A stretch of 53,370 bases of DNA from Parasitella parasitica (GCA_025201805.1 MU619340.1:6926-60295); one strand, 5' to 3'. Numbered from the stretch's first letter, positions 36,597-47,420 are shown. Notes: generated by a model from the sequence alone, not told the origin. A program made the numbers and translations.

Positions 36597-37808
36597 CTAA
36601 AAAGAAGATGGCGCAGACTCAGGGGTTAGATTGCACAACTGGTCGTCATGTAGAGCTGCTTCCATGATTTCTGGATTATATACAGTTGACACCTTCTCGT
36701 TCTTGTCCGTTGCCACAAATTTGTCCTTTGATTTCTGCGCAATGATAGGAACACAGCCACCTGGCATGTGTTTGCATGTGCATTTGCCGCCCAAAAAATC
36801 TGGCAAATTCTCAGCGTCTATGTATTCTAATAAAACTGATTGATAGTTGCTTCCGAGAACATGGACTTTGGCAAGCGTCTGACACAAAGAAAATTAACCT
36901 CCGTTAATTTAACCATTATTACAACAAAACACTAACCCTTTGATTCAGCCATGGTTTAATCACTTTGAACATGACCACAAATGCAGAGGGCGCATTGACA
37001 ATAAATAAACGATTCAAAGTTTCTGGATAGTAGTGCTGAACGATTTCTGCGATTGCCTTAAAATGATACATGGCGCTCATGTGGAATTCTGCAACACAAT
37101 ATTAGCACATAGAAAGCTCGGGAAGAGCAATAGTAAACTTACGCCACAAACTCATGTTTGTACAATCAAAGATAATTGTTTCGCTGTGGATTGGCCTCGC
37201 AGCACGCTCGCATCCCTCTGGCATAATAACACGATTCAAAAATTCATTTGCGGCTATTTGATAATTTGTGATTTCAGCAGCGGTGACGTTACTACCCATT
37301 TCTTTGGTGTTATGATATCCCGTGCGATCAATCAAGATGGGGTGTCCATCCTTGTCGAATTTGTGAAAGCAATCGCCACCAATACAATTCACAACACGAA
37401 TTACACTTTCTGACATCTCGGGCTGAACGCTAAAATTGGCATCATCAATGTATTTGTAACCTCTACAAGCTACCAATAAAGGCAATTTGTTGTATTTGGT
37501 GGCGACTGGCAAGCGATCTGTGTTCATTTCTTTACGCCAATTGAAGGTGTCCATTAATTGTTGCTTTGCATTATTCTATAGGGAATACAGATTAGACGAG
37601 TACAGCCTTGTAAAACTACATTAGTATACTTGCGACATCCCAAACATTGGCTTGCAAGAACTGAATCAACTGCTATATGGTTACATGAAATTTCAGTTTT
37701 GTGTCAAGAGCAATTTCAACCAGTCTATCTTACAGCTTCTGGAAATTTGTTGTCAATCGATTGATTGAGTGAATCTTTAAGCTCTTGAAGTACCTGCTGT
37801 TCTTCATC
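36597..37808 (-). CDS. SEC14-like CRAL-TRIO lipid-transfer protein
   Basis: Phosphatidylinositol-transfer-type protein. Five exons on the minus strand: 37734-37808, 37634-37672, 37143-37575, 36937-37088 and 36597-36878, giving 326 residues if the start is 37808. The CRAL-TRIO N region reads [12 protein letters not shown] then [18 protein letters not shown]. The lipid-binding domain contains [43 protein letters not shown] and [21 protein letters not shown], all standard SEC14 blocks. Intron 2 (37576-37633) is GC-AG (GCAAGT donor); a GT choice breaks the frame. The start is uncertain: an ATG at 37830 in better context is out of frame by one base in an AAAC run, right beside the assembly gap, so a base error may have shortened the N terminus. 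Confidence 0.88.
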
Positions 37809-37833
37809 TTTTGTTTTTAGAGATCCCATGGCN

Positions 37834-37843
37834 NNNNNNNNNA
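37834..37843. other. assembly gap (10 N)
   Basis: Ten N bases followed by an A-tract; the true gap length is unknown. It lies 4-25 bp upstream of the possible SEC14-like start codons. Confidence 0.95.
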
Positions 37844-38089
37844 AAAAAAAAAAAAAAAAAGAAATAATCAAAAGAAATATCAAGTAGAATTATAGGAATT
37901 TTTTGTAATTTAAACCAAAAAACAATGCGGCTGGTAATTTTTGTCCGTTTTGAAAAAATAAATAGGCGCTATCTTGATTGGCCGTTTGTTGGCAAATGAT
38001 TGATCATTTCATGCAGTTGGAACGATATGAGAAGTACGTATATTGTTGTATTTTTATTACTTTAATATTATGCAAATAAAAACGTGGCC

Positions 38090-38720
38090 TCCGAGAGCAT
38101 TTACTACATTGGGAAACCGGAACGGAGGCAACTGAGATTGTCTCGGGCACGACAGGCAACCAATTGTTCAAGTGTTTTAAATATCTCGTTTCGTCGATAC
38201 ACTTCGTACTTTCTTACATCTTGGAAACGATCCACGAAAACATATTACAGGCGTTTATAATGTCTATGAGAGACTTTTTCAGTGTTAGTGAATGTATTTT
38301 TATCAATAAATAACCTCAGTACAAAGACGTACTTCACCAAAAGTAAGATATCGTCGGGATCGATGGATAAAGCTGCGTAATCAACAATTGCGAGGCAAGC
38401 CTTAGTAGTTGTAAATGATACGTACTTCAATAAAGCTGAATCAAACAAAGTGTTTATAGATCGTGATCATGATATCTCTAAATCCTCCATTCTTTTAAAA
38501 CTTACATTTCTTATATCTGTTTAGTCTTTATCCGCGGTCATATTTCTTGCTGCAATTGGGCTTTTGGAAAAACTCCTTGGTGATACATAAACATCTCTTA
38601 CTTGGGAGCGAGATTGCAAGCACCAGATCATCTTTTCAATAATCTTTTTTTAATTCATCGTCTGATACTTCGTTGGGACTTTTTATCTCTGAACCCAAGT
38701 TTAAACCAACCATTTCATTT
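38090..38720 (-). pseudogene. decayed or unmodelled protein gene, unidentified
   Basis: Minus-strand stretches that read as one protein in changing frames. In order: MVGLNLGSEIKSPNEVSDDE, LVLAISLPSKRCLCITKEFF, KACLAIVDYAALSIDPDDIL, KYVFVLRLFIDKNTFTNTEK, KYEVYRRNEIFKTLEQLVAC, NLSCLRSGFP and VVNALGGHVF. There is at least one stop and two frame changes; some may be introns. The family is unknown to me. Its place between a gap and the Tc1-type segment fits transposon-associated debris. Confidence 0.4.
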
Positions 38721-40457
38721 TGTTTTCTCTTTTAGTTATGTCTTTTCAAAAATCATAGCATATTCAAGCAAATAATAATACCGTACAACTTCACATTACC
38801 ATTTTATGTTACATCTGTTGAGTTAAGTCAGCATATCCAATTTCAAAGAAAGAATATACAGTCGGTACTCGTTATAACGGACGGGTTGGATGTACAAAAT
38901 GTGTTTGGTATAGCGAGTTTTCTCCTTGTATTCAGAATTTGATGCTTGACAGCACAGTACCTGGAACCTGGAATCTACCACAATCTTATTATGAAGCTTA
39001 ACTTTTGTTAGTAAAATTACCCTCAACCTCAATTCTAACCTCTATTCTACTTTCTATTTTACATGTTTAGCATTAGAATTACAAAAAAAGGAATTCTTGA
39101 ACTGACATTAGGCATTATTATAAGCAACAATGGTAATAGGGCTTCTCTGTCATTAGCAATTACCAACTTTTGAATAAATTCACAAATAACAAGGGGTTAT
39201 TACAGCAAAACATTGTATTCATTAATTATCCTCTTCTGCTTCCAACCCGATGAGCCACACCTGTTTTATCATATTACTATGAAGAAAGGTATACTTGCGG
39301 TATCAAAATTACTTACTTTATAGAGCTGTGTTATGTACTAGAATTGACATTGACATGATATCATCTCCAGATAGATATTTTTTACAGCTTAAAAGCAAAA
39401 TCCAAAGCTTCGTGTGCCATTTTTTGAGTGATTTTCATAACCAAACGTGCCCTGAAAACACCAGAAATAGTATCCATTGGGAAAAAACTATATTATATAT
39501 GATTTTGGTGCAATTTGAGCATGATTTTTTTTTCGATGCAAAATCACGGATTTTTTTCACTTTTTTCCTTGTATCCACACATCAAAAATCATCGATTATG
39601 CATTATCCTCGATTTTGACTTCAAAAATGCAACTTTTTACTATAGCAAATATTGGAGGGAAATGATCGTAAAAGACCATTCCTTGGTCTGAAAGACTAGG
39701 AATGCGCTCTGGTTAAGCAAAATGTTGACTTTTCCCTCTTGAACTGATTTGAGGTTTTCTCAACAGAACTACTTCCATAAGCATTCAGGAATGATGAAAT
39801 GATGCCATCATGTAGAGCGCTCAAAAATACAGCTATTATCATAGATTGACACCAGTGGTATGCATAGTATCAGAAGATGATATCTTGCCTCAAAGGAGTA
39901 ATTTCGATTTCGGATTGTCCAAATAGAGTTTCTGAAAGAATTTTTCCTTACTGATTTTGGACACGTTTAATCTCCGCTATCAAAGAAAAAATACTGTTTT
40001 CTTTTGAAGAAAGCATTAGCTTTGAGAAACCATAGCTTACTCAATTTAAGAGAAAAACAATTTCAACCTCGTTTACTCAAATGTTGCGCTTCTTGGCTTT
40101 CTAATGGTAGCACTTGCATGTATTTACCTGGCCTGACGATCTCACGCTCCGATTTTGAAAAATACTTTTCCTAAAAAAGCCAGAAAAGTCGCTACCTTCA
40201 TCTAATGTCAACTTAAAAAGCACAGAAACTTGCTCTAAGCATTGCAAGTATGTAATTAAAAGATGCCTTCTAGTCTAATGTAATACTTTGCATTATTTTT
40301 TTTTGTGTTTGAGATCGCTAAACATTGTTTTTCTTACAGTTTTTGTCTTTTTTCTGACATAACACACTGAAATTTGCGTAGACCAAAAAAAAAAAAAAAA
40401 ACCGGCGTCTAAAATAGACGCTGGCTTTATAAAGACACACCAATGTTATAGAAGATA
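38721..40457. other. intergenic, mostly featureless
   Basis: AT-rich DNA with short chance frames. The only structure noted is a hairpin at 40402-40424 just outside the Tc1-type segment. Confidence 0.4.
40402..40424. repeat. hairpin beside the Tc1-type element
   Basis: GCGTCTA and TAGACGC are separated by three bases, extended to about 10 bp with one mismatch; it follows an A19-20 run. Function unknown. Confidence 0.6.
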
Positions 40458-40521
40458 CAGTGAGAACGGTAAATTTTGTCACTTTGAGGGAAATGAATGT
40501 CCATGACCAAAAAAATAAATA
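40458..40521 (+). repeat. left terminal inverted repeat of the Tc1-type segment
   Basis: CAGTGAGAACGGTAAATTTT... to ATGACCAAAAAAATAAAT, matching the reverse complement of 43710-43771. Confidence 0.85.
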
Positions 40522-40791
40522 GCTTTTGATAAGCATATACGCCGTAATCATCTTATAATCTTGTTCTATTTCGAAATATTGGATTTTGTACACTTTTTTA
40601 AAAGGGAGACTCCCATTACTGCAACTGATTTTTTGCACTTAATTTAATACCCGCTAAAATGCTTGCACATAAGTAAATCGCTTTTTATTGGTCTGTAATT
40701 TTGATGACGAGACAATGCGAGGGTACATTTTTTCCTGAGTTATACTGTTTTGCTTTTTATTCCACTTCATCTGCAGTCGACAAAACATCAA

Positions 40792-41175
40792 CATCCCTCT
40801 CTGTTTACTTTCAACACAGTTGACATGAAGGTTGCTGACCCCCTCTACTAAGTTTCGATCCTGCTCTATTGACATCTTTGAAAGTGAGAACTTTTAAAGC
40901 TCTGGACTTTAGACCCATTGAAATTACGCTGCTTGTAGAAAGATTTAACCTTATCTTCAACACCGTAGAGAGTTTTGTTGTACAAAAAGGTATCGGCATC
41001 CCTCTCTGTTTACTTTCAACACAGTTGACATGAAGGTTGTTGACCCCCTCTACTAAGTTTCGATCCTGCTCTATTGACATCTTTGAAAGTGAGAACTTTT
41101 AAAGCTCTGGACTTTAGACCCATTGAAATTACGCTGCTTGTAGAAAGATTTAACCTTATCTTCAACACCGTAGAG
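40792..41175. repeat. 205-bp-period tandem duplication
   Basis: 179 bp at 40792-40970 recur at 40997-41175 with one substitution seen (GTTGCTGACC versus GTTGTTGACC). The units are joined by 26 bp of unrelated sequence. Confidence 0.9.
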
Positions 41176-41373
41176 TACCATTTTAAATTGCATCGACTTT
41201 TGAAGAATATTTCGGGTAAGTATTTTTAAAATTGCATTTACTAATTTTTTTTTTAAATAGTGACCCAGACTTTTCCTTATTATAAAACCATTGAGGGTAC
41301 TCATTTTATTGCTCAATTCCCTCATAGTCTTCACATCTGGTTTGCTCTTGCTTTCACCGATTATAGGATTCAA
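41071..41373 (-). CDS. unidentified frame inside the Tc1-type segment
   Basis: A 100-codon frame that reads smoothly (IIGESKSKPDVKTMRELSNK, STLNGFIIRKSLG, LVNAILKILTRNILQKS). It can be extended upstream by FLSTL in the same frame. It ends inside the tandem duplication, which may have truncated it. I do not recognise the family; a decayed element gene or an exon are both possible. Confidence 0.35.
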   Translation of the reverse strand: MNPIIGESKSKPDVKTMRELSNKMSTLNGFIIRKSLGHYLKKKLVNAILKILTRNILQKSMQFKMVLYGVEDKVKSFYKQRNFNGSKVQSFKSSHFQRCQ

Positions 41374-41714
41374 CGTGCTTAGGAAAGAGACTTACAACTA
41401 TTTTGGGGCTACGCTGTGTTATCATTATTAAAATTATTTCCAACAAAAAGTGTGATGTACCATTATCACGATGAAATTTTTGCATTTGGAATACCAGTAC
41501 ACTTCAAATCGTATTCCTACATCTCTAGCATTCAAATGATAAATAAAGTTTTCGTTATAAAGAATACTTCAAATTCAAATTGTTCGTTTTTTTTTAAAAA
41601 AAAAAATAAAGCATGTGTATTCTTTTTTACTGTATGAATCAGCAATAACAATAGCATATCTCTTTATTATGTTTTTACTATATACGTAAACACTTACCTA
41701 TTATCAACGTCCTT

Positions 41715-43408
41715 TTAAGCATTCAGTTGGTCAAGAAGTGCTTGGCGATATTGAAACAAATCAGGAATTATTTCAACAAATTTCTTTAACTGATTGGGAG
41801 TGGTAGGGCATAGTAACTCAAAATAAGTTCGTTTGACATAATATTCTCCAAAGTAGAACAGAGATTCAAAATGGATTTTCAAATCTACAAAAAAGGTTAA
41901 TTAGTATACACTACGTATAAATGGATATTAAGACTTTACCATGATATCGTATGTAGTATTGATGAGGTAGGTCTGATCCCTCAGCTTTCTTGATTTTTAA
42001 TAACTTGATTAATTGGCGAATCATCTTTTCTTCGTCACCTTGCGCTTTTTCAGTACCACTATTGTGATCGATTCCGCCAGAGAGTTCAACAAGCAGAGGT
42101 ATTACTGACTTTTTTTTTACTAAGAATGCTACGCCATCCCATTTAACGTCGCCAGTCAAAGGTGTTTGTTTTTCAATCCTATGTCATTTATAAGGTGTAT
42201 GAGGAAGATGGAAAAGTACTGAGTTGTCAATTATACTTGCCATTGCATGTCAATTATATCGTTACAGTCGATAAACATATTATGGAGAATTGGAATAGTT
42301 GTAAAAAAGGCAGCATTCCTTTCCAGCTGTTGTTGCTGCATAGGATTTCTCGGGCTATCAATCAAGTTAAGACTGTGATTATTGAAATCAAAAAAGGAAA
42401 GTTAGTTTATTAGTACTTATTGAACTTGTCAAAATGAACAACTTACAAATGAGTGCACATAACTTCTGTAAAATTAAGATCGGCGTGAATTGAAAGGTCA
42501 AAAGGCTCATCCATATTTAAGGGATAAGATCTGATCAATTCTCTCATTAATCTTGTACTTGGTGCGCAATTGGCCAACTTATTCAGCAATAACTGACAAA
42601 CATGGGTGAAAGTTTTGTGGGGCTAGCTAAAATTTGAGCAGCTTCATTGTGGTGAGTCGAGTCCTTGTCTAAAAAAATAAACTTCTCGCCTAATCTGCAT
42701 AAACAAAAAAAAAGTTAATTGAGCTTAAAAAGTAAAATCTCAACAAGCATACTCATCGAACGAGTGACATTCAAGATCTTCAGTAACTTTTTCATTGGTA
42801 TCTCGTAAACTATGATCTGTTGAACTACTACTGGCTCTGTCACTATCAGAGTCGTCATTTGCTGATGAATTATTTGCAGCTCCACCACTACAAGCAGCAG
42901 CGGCAACCTATTCTGTGTAATTAGTACTTCAGCCATCATCATTCTATTCAACCAAAACTTGCCCTCTTTATGATTGCTTCAAACGCGGAACAAGCTTCTT
43001 CGTTACTTGATTCAGCTGCTATTCTTTGTCTTTTTGCTATTCTCTCTTGTGACTCATTTCTATCTCGACTGGACCAATATTCTTGATATTTCTTAAAAAA
43101 TGCTGTGTTTTCTGCGCTTCTTTCCTAAAATTAAAAGAGATACAAGTTAACAACAAGATTATATCTGATTACATAGGGTAGTTTTTTACATTAAATTCAT
43201 TAACTTTTTGAGCGATCTCGAATTTATCTGCTCCCTTTGCATCTTCCAAAGCTTTTTTCATCGTGTTGCTGTACCAACGATTTATACACCTCTGGTTTCC
43301 ATCAAAAGTGTTGGCAAAGTCAAAATAATCGTATGCTGGAGAAAGCTGACCGGCCGTTGGTAACCAAGAAAAGTAAGAAAGTCTTGTTGCTGCTGGTGTT
43401 TTGAACAT
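41715..43408 (-). CDS. Mucorales-type D...E motif protein, element cargo
   Basis: Seven exons on the minus strand: 43190-43408, 42963-43124, 42753-42907, 42447-42694, 42241-42372, 41940-42178 and 41715-41884. Together they give ~441 residues if one missing base in exon 4 is allowed for. Order: YFDFANTFDGNQRCINRWYS (residues ~28-47), a charged helix QEYWSSRDRNESQERIAKRQ, an Asp/Ser linker, LLLNKLANCAPSTRLMRELI, FFTTIPILHNMFIDCNDIID, then TGDVKWDGVAFLVKKKSVIP followed by LLVELSGGIDH, a Lys-rich helix MIRQLIKLLKIKK, PHQYYIRYHG and LKIHFESLFYFGEYYVKRTY. The Asp of KWDGV and Glu of VELSGG suggest a PD-(D/E)XK-like core with Ser in the Lys place; unproven. Introns 2 and 5 are GC-AG. Exon 4 has one frame break at a run of four C (42619-42622). 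No known function. Confidence 0.65.
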
Positions 43409-43709
43409 AATATTTTTTTAAGGAAGAGAGCAGATAATAAATAGTTATGAATTTTAAACTAAAAGAGTGTTTCAACACTGTCGTACAAGTAACTCTATTA
43501 TGTATTGTTTATTTTATTTTTTATATTTTTATTTCAGTGAATTTTTCACAGTGGTTTTACTTTTTGTAAAAAAGCTTTTGCTATAGTTTCAAAATAAAAA
43601 TGTAAAAGAAGTATCATTTAGGTCAATTTGATTTAACTTGTGATATCTCTTTTACTTCAAAAGGACAAAATTAGTAGACCTAAAGGGACATAAATTTTTG
43701 GAAAAGTGA

Positions 43710-43771
43710 CATTTATTTTTTGGTCATGGACATTCATTTCCTCAAAGTGACAAAATTTACCGTTCTCACTG
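43710..43771 (-). repeat. right terminal inverted repeat of the Tc1-type segment
   Basis: Reverse complement of the left end. Directly inside it a second GTCACTTTTCC...TATGTCCC block repeats the GTCACTTTGAGG...AATGTCC core, like the double binding sites of IR/DR-type Tc1 elements. Confidence 0.8.
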
Positions 43772-43773
43772 TA

Positions 43774-43971
43774 TGACACAGGTTCGACTAGCTGTTCTAC
43801 TGTGCAACTGGATATTGAGAACCCAGCTTGGTACTTGTCTGACAAGACCTTCTACACTAGAAGACGCCAGATCAAAGCTAAAGGTATAAGAGAGTGCCAG
43901 AAAAAAAGGAAACAATCTGCCACCAGGAGAACAAACCCATTCATTAAAAAAAAAAATACCTGTATAGAGAT
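43774..43971 (+). pseudogene. coding-like stretch flanking the Tc1-type segment
   Basis: An open frame from the right target site onward: STVQLDIENPAWYLSDKTFY, RRRQIKAKGIRECQKKRKQS. It has no start codon in this frame and could be a gene cut by the insertion; no obvious partner is seen left of 40456. Family unknown. Confidence 0.3.
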
Positions 43972-45850
43972 TTAGGAAATCCTAAGGACATGAATAAAGC
44001 TTATCTTCAACCTTGCTCTCCGTTCCGGAATCCAGTTAAAGGTTTTTGATCCAAAGTCAACATAGACACTTACACCCAGAGTCACAGATGTTTGTCGATA
44101 GACAACCGCAACATTCTTTAAAAATTACCTTGAACGTTGAAGATATGATTTAGATAGCTTGATTCACAACACATGCTCTTTGTATTTTCATCATGAATGA
44201 AACAAAGCAATTTACTCTTTTTCTCTAAATATGGAATTCCCACTTGAAATCTTTTGAAGAAGACATTTCTTTTTAATCCGTGGAAGAGTAGGAGTTTTCT
44301 GAAGAACTACGGCATTGTTATAACGAAATAAAACTTTGATTCAATCTTTTCAAACGTTGAACTGGAAACCTAATTAGCAATACATCTGCAACTCTGATGA
44401 AATCTATCAGTAAAAAGAAATGATATAGGTATCATTAAGTTTTACATAAGAAACAAAAACAGTTGTTTAGCAATTATTCGTCATGAATATTTCATCTTGG
44501 TACTATCAATTTGGTAAAGAATATGCAATATAATTACGTTATGAATTATAGTATTAAATGGCCATTCATTACGCTACGCAGCAGTAAAATTGTTCAACTG
44601 TAACGGATCTCGAATTTCACCTCCCTGCTAATTAGCAACGATCATGCAAAATCTACAAGATTTTTTATAGATAAAAGATTTCGATACAGTTATTATAAAA
44701 AATGAGAGTCCATACCAAGTATCCTAAAGAATTATAAAAACCAAATTTTTGTTTGTCATAATGTTTTGATGTTGAATAAAAAGTATTTAAAATTATTTAA
44801 TACCATGTGAAAGGAAGGTTCTGTTGGGATCATCATTTTTTAATCTTATAAAGAGTCTACTATTGTCCAGAGATTAAATACTTGATTGTATTGCAAAGAT
44901 TAGATTTTAACATGTCATCATCTTATAAAAGATGGAGATATGTTGTAGATAATGACTAGACTTGAATAATGTGTAAGGCCGTACTGAAGAGTGTCAATAT
45001 CGGTTAATGGTTTAAACTTCAGTGATCCTGTTTGAGATGTCTGGAAAAAAAAAAGAAATCTACTATATATAGGATAAGTAATACTCAGGTGAAAAGAGAT
45101 GGTTTGTATGAAATTTACTAAAGTCATTAAACTATTTTTTTTTATTTCAAGACGTTGATAATGAATTAGCAAGGGAAAGCATGTATAATCCCAAAGGCTC
45201 AACACAAATCCATGAGCTCTGTATTGGCCTGAATAAGCACAGGCCTGCCATGATCCGAGCGCCGCTTAAGCAAAGCAGGTCTGCTACATGGATCCTAATT
45301 TTTCTATTTATCTGGCCAATCTCTTTTTACATGTTTGCAATCGACGTGGTATTGAAAGGCATGTAACTACGCATTTAATGCATTATGTTTTAAAGAGTTA
45401 ATTAGCAGACAGATAAGTTGAGATGTTGAGACTTTCTCTCAAAAAAAGGTGAGAGTCGATCCCACTACTACTTTTAACTGTCAGAAGACACATGTCAAAC
45501 TAAGCGGTGTTTTATCAAACAAAACCTATCAAACTACCATGAACGAGTCAAACAAGAGGGCAACATCGCCAAATAGTAACGTGATCCTTGTCCTGATTTT
45601 CAGACTGATTGGTGTGTTTGGAAAAGATCATTTCCGCAAAAGAGTCTTTCTGGCAATTTCAGGAATATGTCTTTTTTATAAACATGGCAGTTTCTTTTTT
45701 GGGTTTTTTTTGAGTTTTTTTTTTCTTGCCCTTCTTTTCTTCTTCTTTTTTTTCAACTTTCCCTACAAATATCTTTGCGGAAAATATCTCTTTTTTGTCC
45801 CTTTTCAATCAATCTACTTTGAAAAAAAAATCTTGCATTGATTAATCAAA
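43972..45850. other. gene-poor region
   Basis: Mostly AT-rich. A short plus frame at 45160-45366 (MYNPKGSTQIHELCIGLNKH, then a membrane-like WILIFLFIWPISFYMF) and an opposite frame at 44918-45205 (KFKPLTDIDTLQYGLTHYSS) read like fragments of coding sequence, but I can assign neither. The 3' end (45690-45840) is T-rich, fitting the next gene's promoter. Confidence 0.35.
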
Positions 45851-46935
45851 ATGTCAGAGGAAGACAGCAACTATTCCTGTCCTCAATGCTCGAAAAGTAA
45901 GTATATGACGGAATGAAATAAAAAAAAATAAAAAAAAAAATAGGGGAAAATCGGTTCATATTTCCTCGAAAAGCAAAATTATAAAATGCTGGCATTAACT
46001 TGAATTTTTTCCTCTTTTATTTTTCATCTCTCAAGTTTTTGCGACAAGATCTAATCTGTAAGTAGTTAACCATGATGAAACGATTGGCTTTTTCTCACTT
46101 CAACTCCTGTCAATAGAAAACGCCACATGGAAAATCCCAACATTCACAACATACCGTATGCAAGAAGCCGAGACCAAAAGCGATGGAGTGGCCACACAAA
46201 AAAGGTATCGTCAAGGGCAGATACAACAGAAAGGTAGCTATTTGTTGATATATTGGATGACCCAGCGCTAACAGTGTTGATAGAATGCGCAAGTGGAGAG
46301 CTGAAAATCGAGATAAAAACAAAAAAAATGATTTGCGTTGCAGAGTTTATCGATTAGCTCGTCAGAAATTTGGTGAAGATGAATCCGAAGAAAAGCAACA
46401 ATTTATCACTGAAGAAATAAACAGGAGACTCGGTCGACGCATGTTACTGGAACAGAAAAATAAGGAAAATGCAACATCTACAGACTCAACATGCCGCATC
46501 AAATTGAAAGAAGAATTTAACAACGAAACCCATATGCCTTTCGGTAGATATCCATCCATATCGCCTCCGCAGCAAGAAACTCTGAACGAATTGCCGTTTT
46601 ACTGCGCACCTCTCCATAAGATTGAGCTTCCTTCAATTAACATGGACAACAGACAGCCTAGTCAGAGTACCGAACCCTTGGGTTATATCAATAAAAGTCA
46701 GCCTCCGTCCCCACTGAGTGACAACACTAAACCGGAAGATGGTGATAGAAGACTTAGTGAATGCAGCATGCATTCATTTACCAGCAACAGATCGCTTGAC
46801 ACTAATAGCATTAACACATCTACAAACACTCCAAAAGTAAATAGCTCTAATAATCACGACCGAACATTAACAACAAAACTCTGTGATACATTGCCACCAA
46901 TGTTGGCATTTTTACCTCCTGTATCCCGAGGATAG
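45851..46935 (+). CDS. C2H2-like zinc-finger plus DUF3020-like protein
   Basis: Four exons: 45851-45896, 46036-46057 (22 nt), 46117-46233 and 46284-46935, 278 residues. The joined N terminus reads CPQCSKIFATRSNLKRHMEN, a C2H2 finger whose second His comes after six residues (HMENPNIH), longer than the usual 3-5. Residues ~60-100 read KRWSGHTKK, then MRKWRAENRDKNKKNDLRCR and VYRLARQKFG, matching the fungal DUF3020 pattern (RxWRxxNxxRNxxNDLRCR...AxxxFG). The rest is Ser/Thr/Pro/Asn-rich and ends LPPMLAFLPPVSRG. Probably a nuclear DNA-binding protein; target unknown. The exon 3-4 junction AG|A restores the frame into RMRKWRAEN. Confidence 0.8.
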
Positions 46936-47420
46936 CAAAAGCCAATTACATTCTCAATAATTTATATGAAATGTCAAAATTTCCTGTATATACATATATA
47001 ATTATCATATATACGTGTAATAATTCTATTTCCATTTTCAATAAAAAGCTGGTTTTTTTTTTCTGTGAAAAAATAACATGCCATTTTTGACACGGCCGTT
47101 GCAGACACACAGTGTTTGAGTAAGGCTTTGTTTTTCAAGCTCATCTGATCCAATACATGTCCAATGGCTTTTTGTCGTGAGCACTCCATATTTTTGACTC
47201 GATTGATTATGTTTGAGGGATAAACAGCTGCACGGAGTTCCAGGGCCTCCAGACTGGTAGCATTTGTGTGTGTGTGTGGTGACATGAAAATGCTACTCGA
47301 CCAGACTAGTGTCATCCAATCACCAACTCAAGTAATGTCTCTCCCCAAACCTTATTTTTTTTTTTTCATTATATTACACCCTGTTTACTCTTCTTTTTTC
47401 TTTCTTCTTTTCTTTCACTC
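46936..47420. other. intergenic, nothing recognised
   Basis: 3' flank of the zinc-finger gene and promoter of the vezatin-like gene, with a pyrimidine-rich stretch at 47350-47418 next to the start codon. A (TG)n run lies near 47265. Confidence 0.4.

Larger units (their letters stand above)
40458..43771. mobile_element. 3.3-kb Tc1/mariner-type segment with gene cargo
   Basis: Both ends read inward as TA-CAGTGAGAACGGTAAATTTTG, with ~60 bp of near-identical inverted repeat (one G and one A length difference). A TA dinucleotide flanks each side (40456-40457 and 43772-43773), as expected for Tc1/mariner insertion. Inside are a seven-exon minus-strand gene (41715-43408), an unidentified frame (41071-41373) and a 205-bp tandem duplication. 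No DDE transposase motif was found, so it would need one supplied from elsewhere. Confidence 0.75.
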
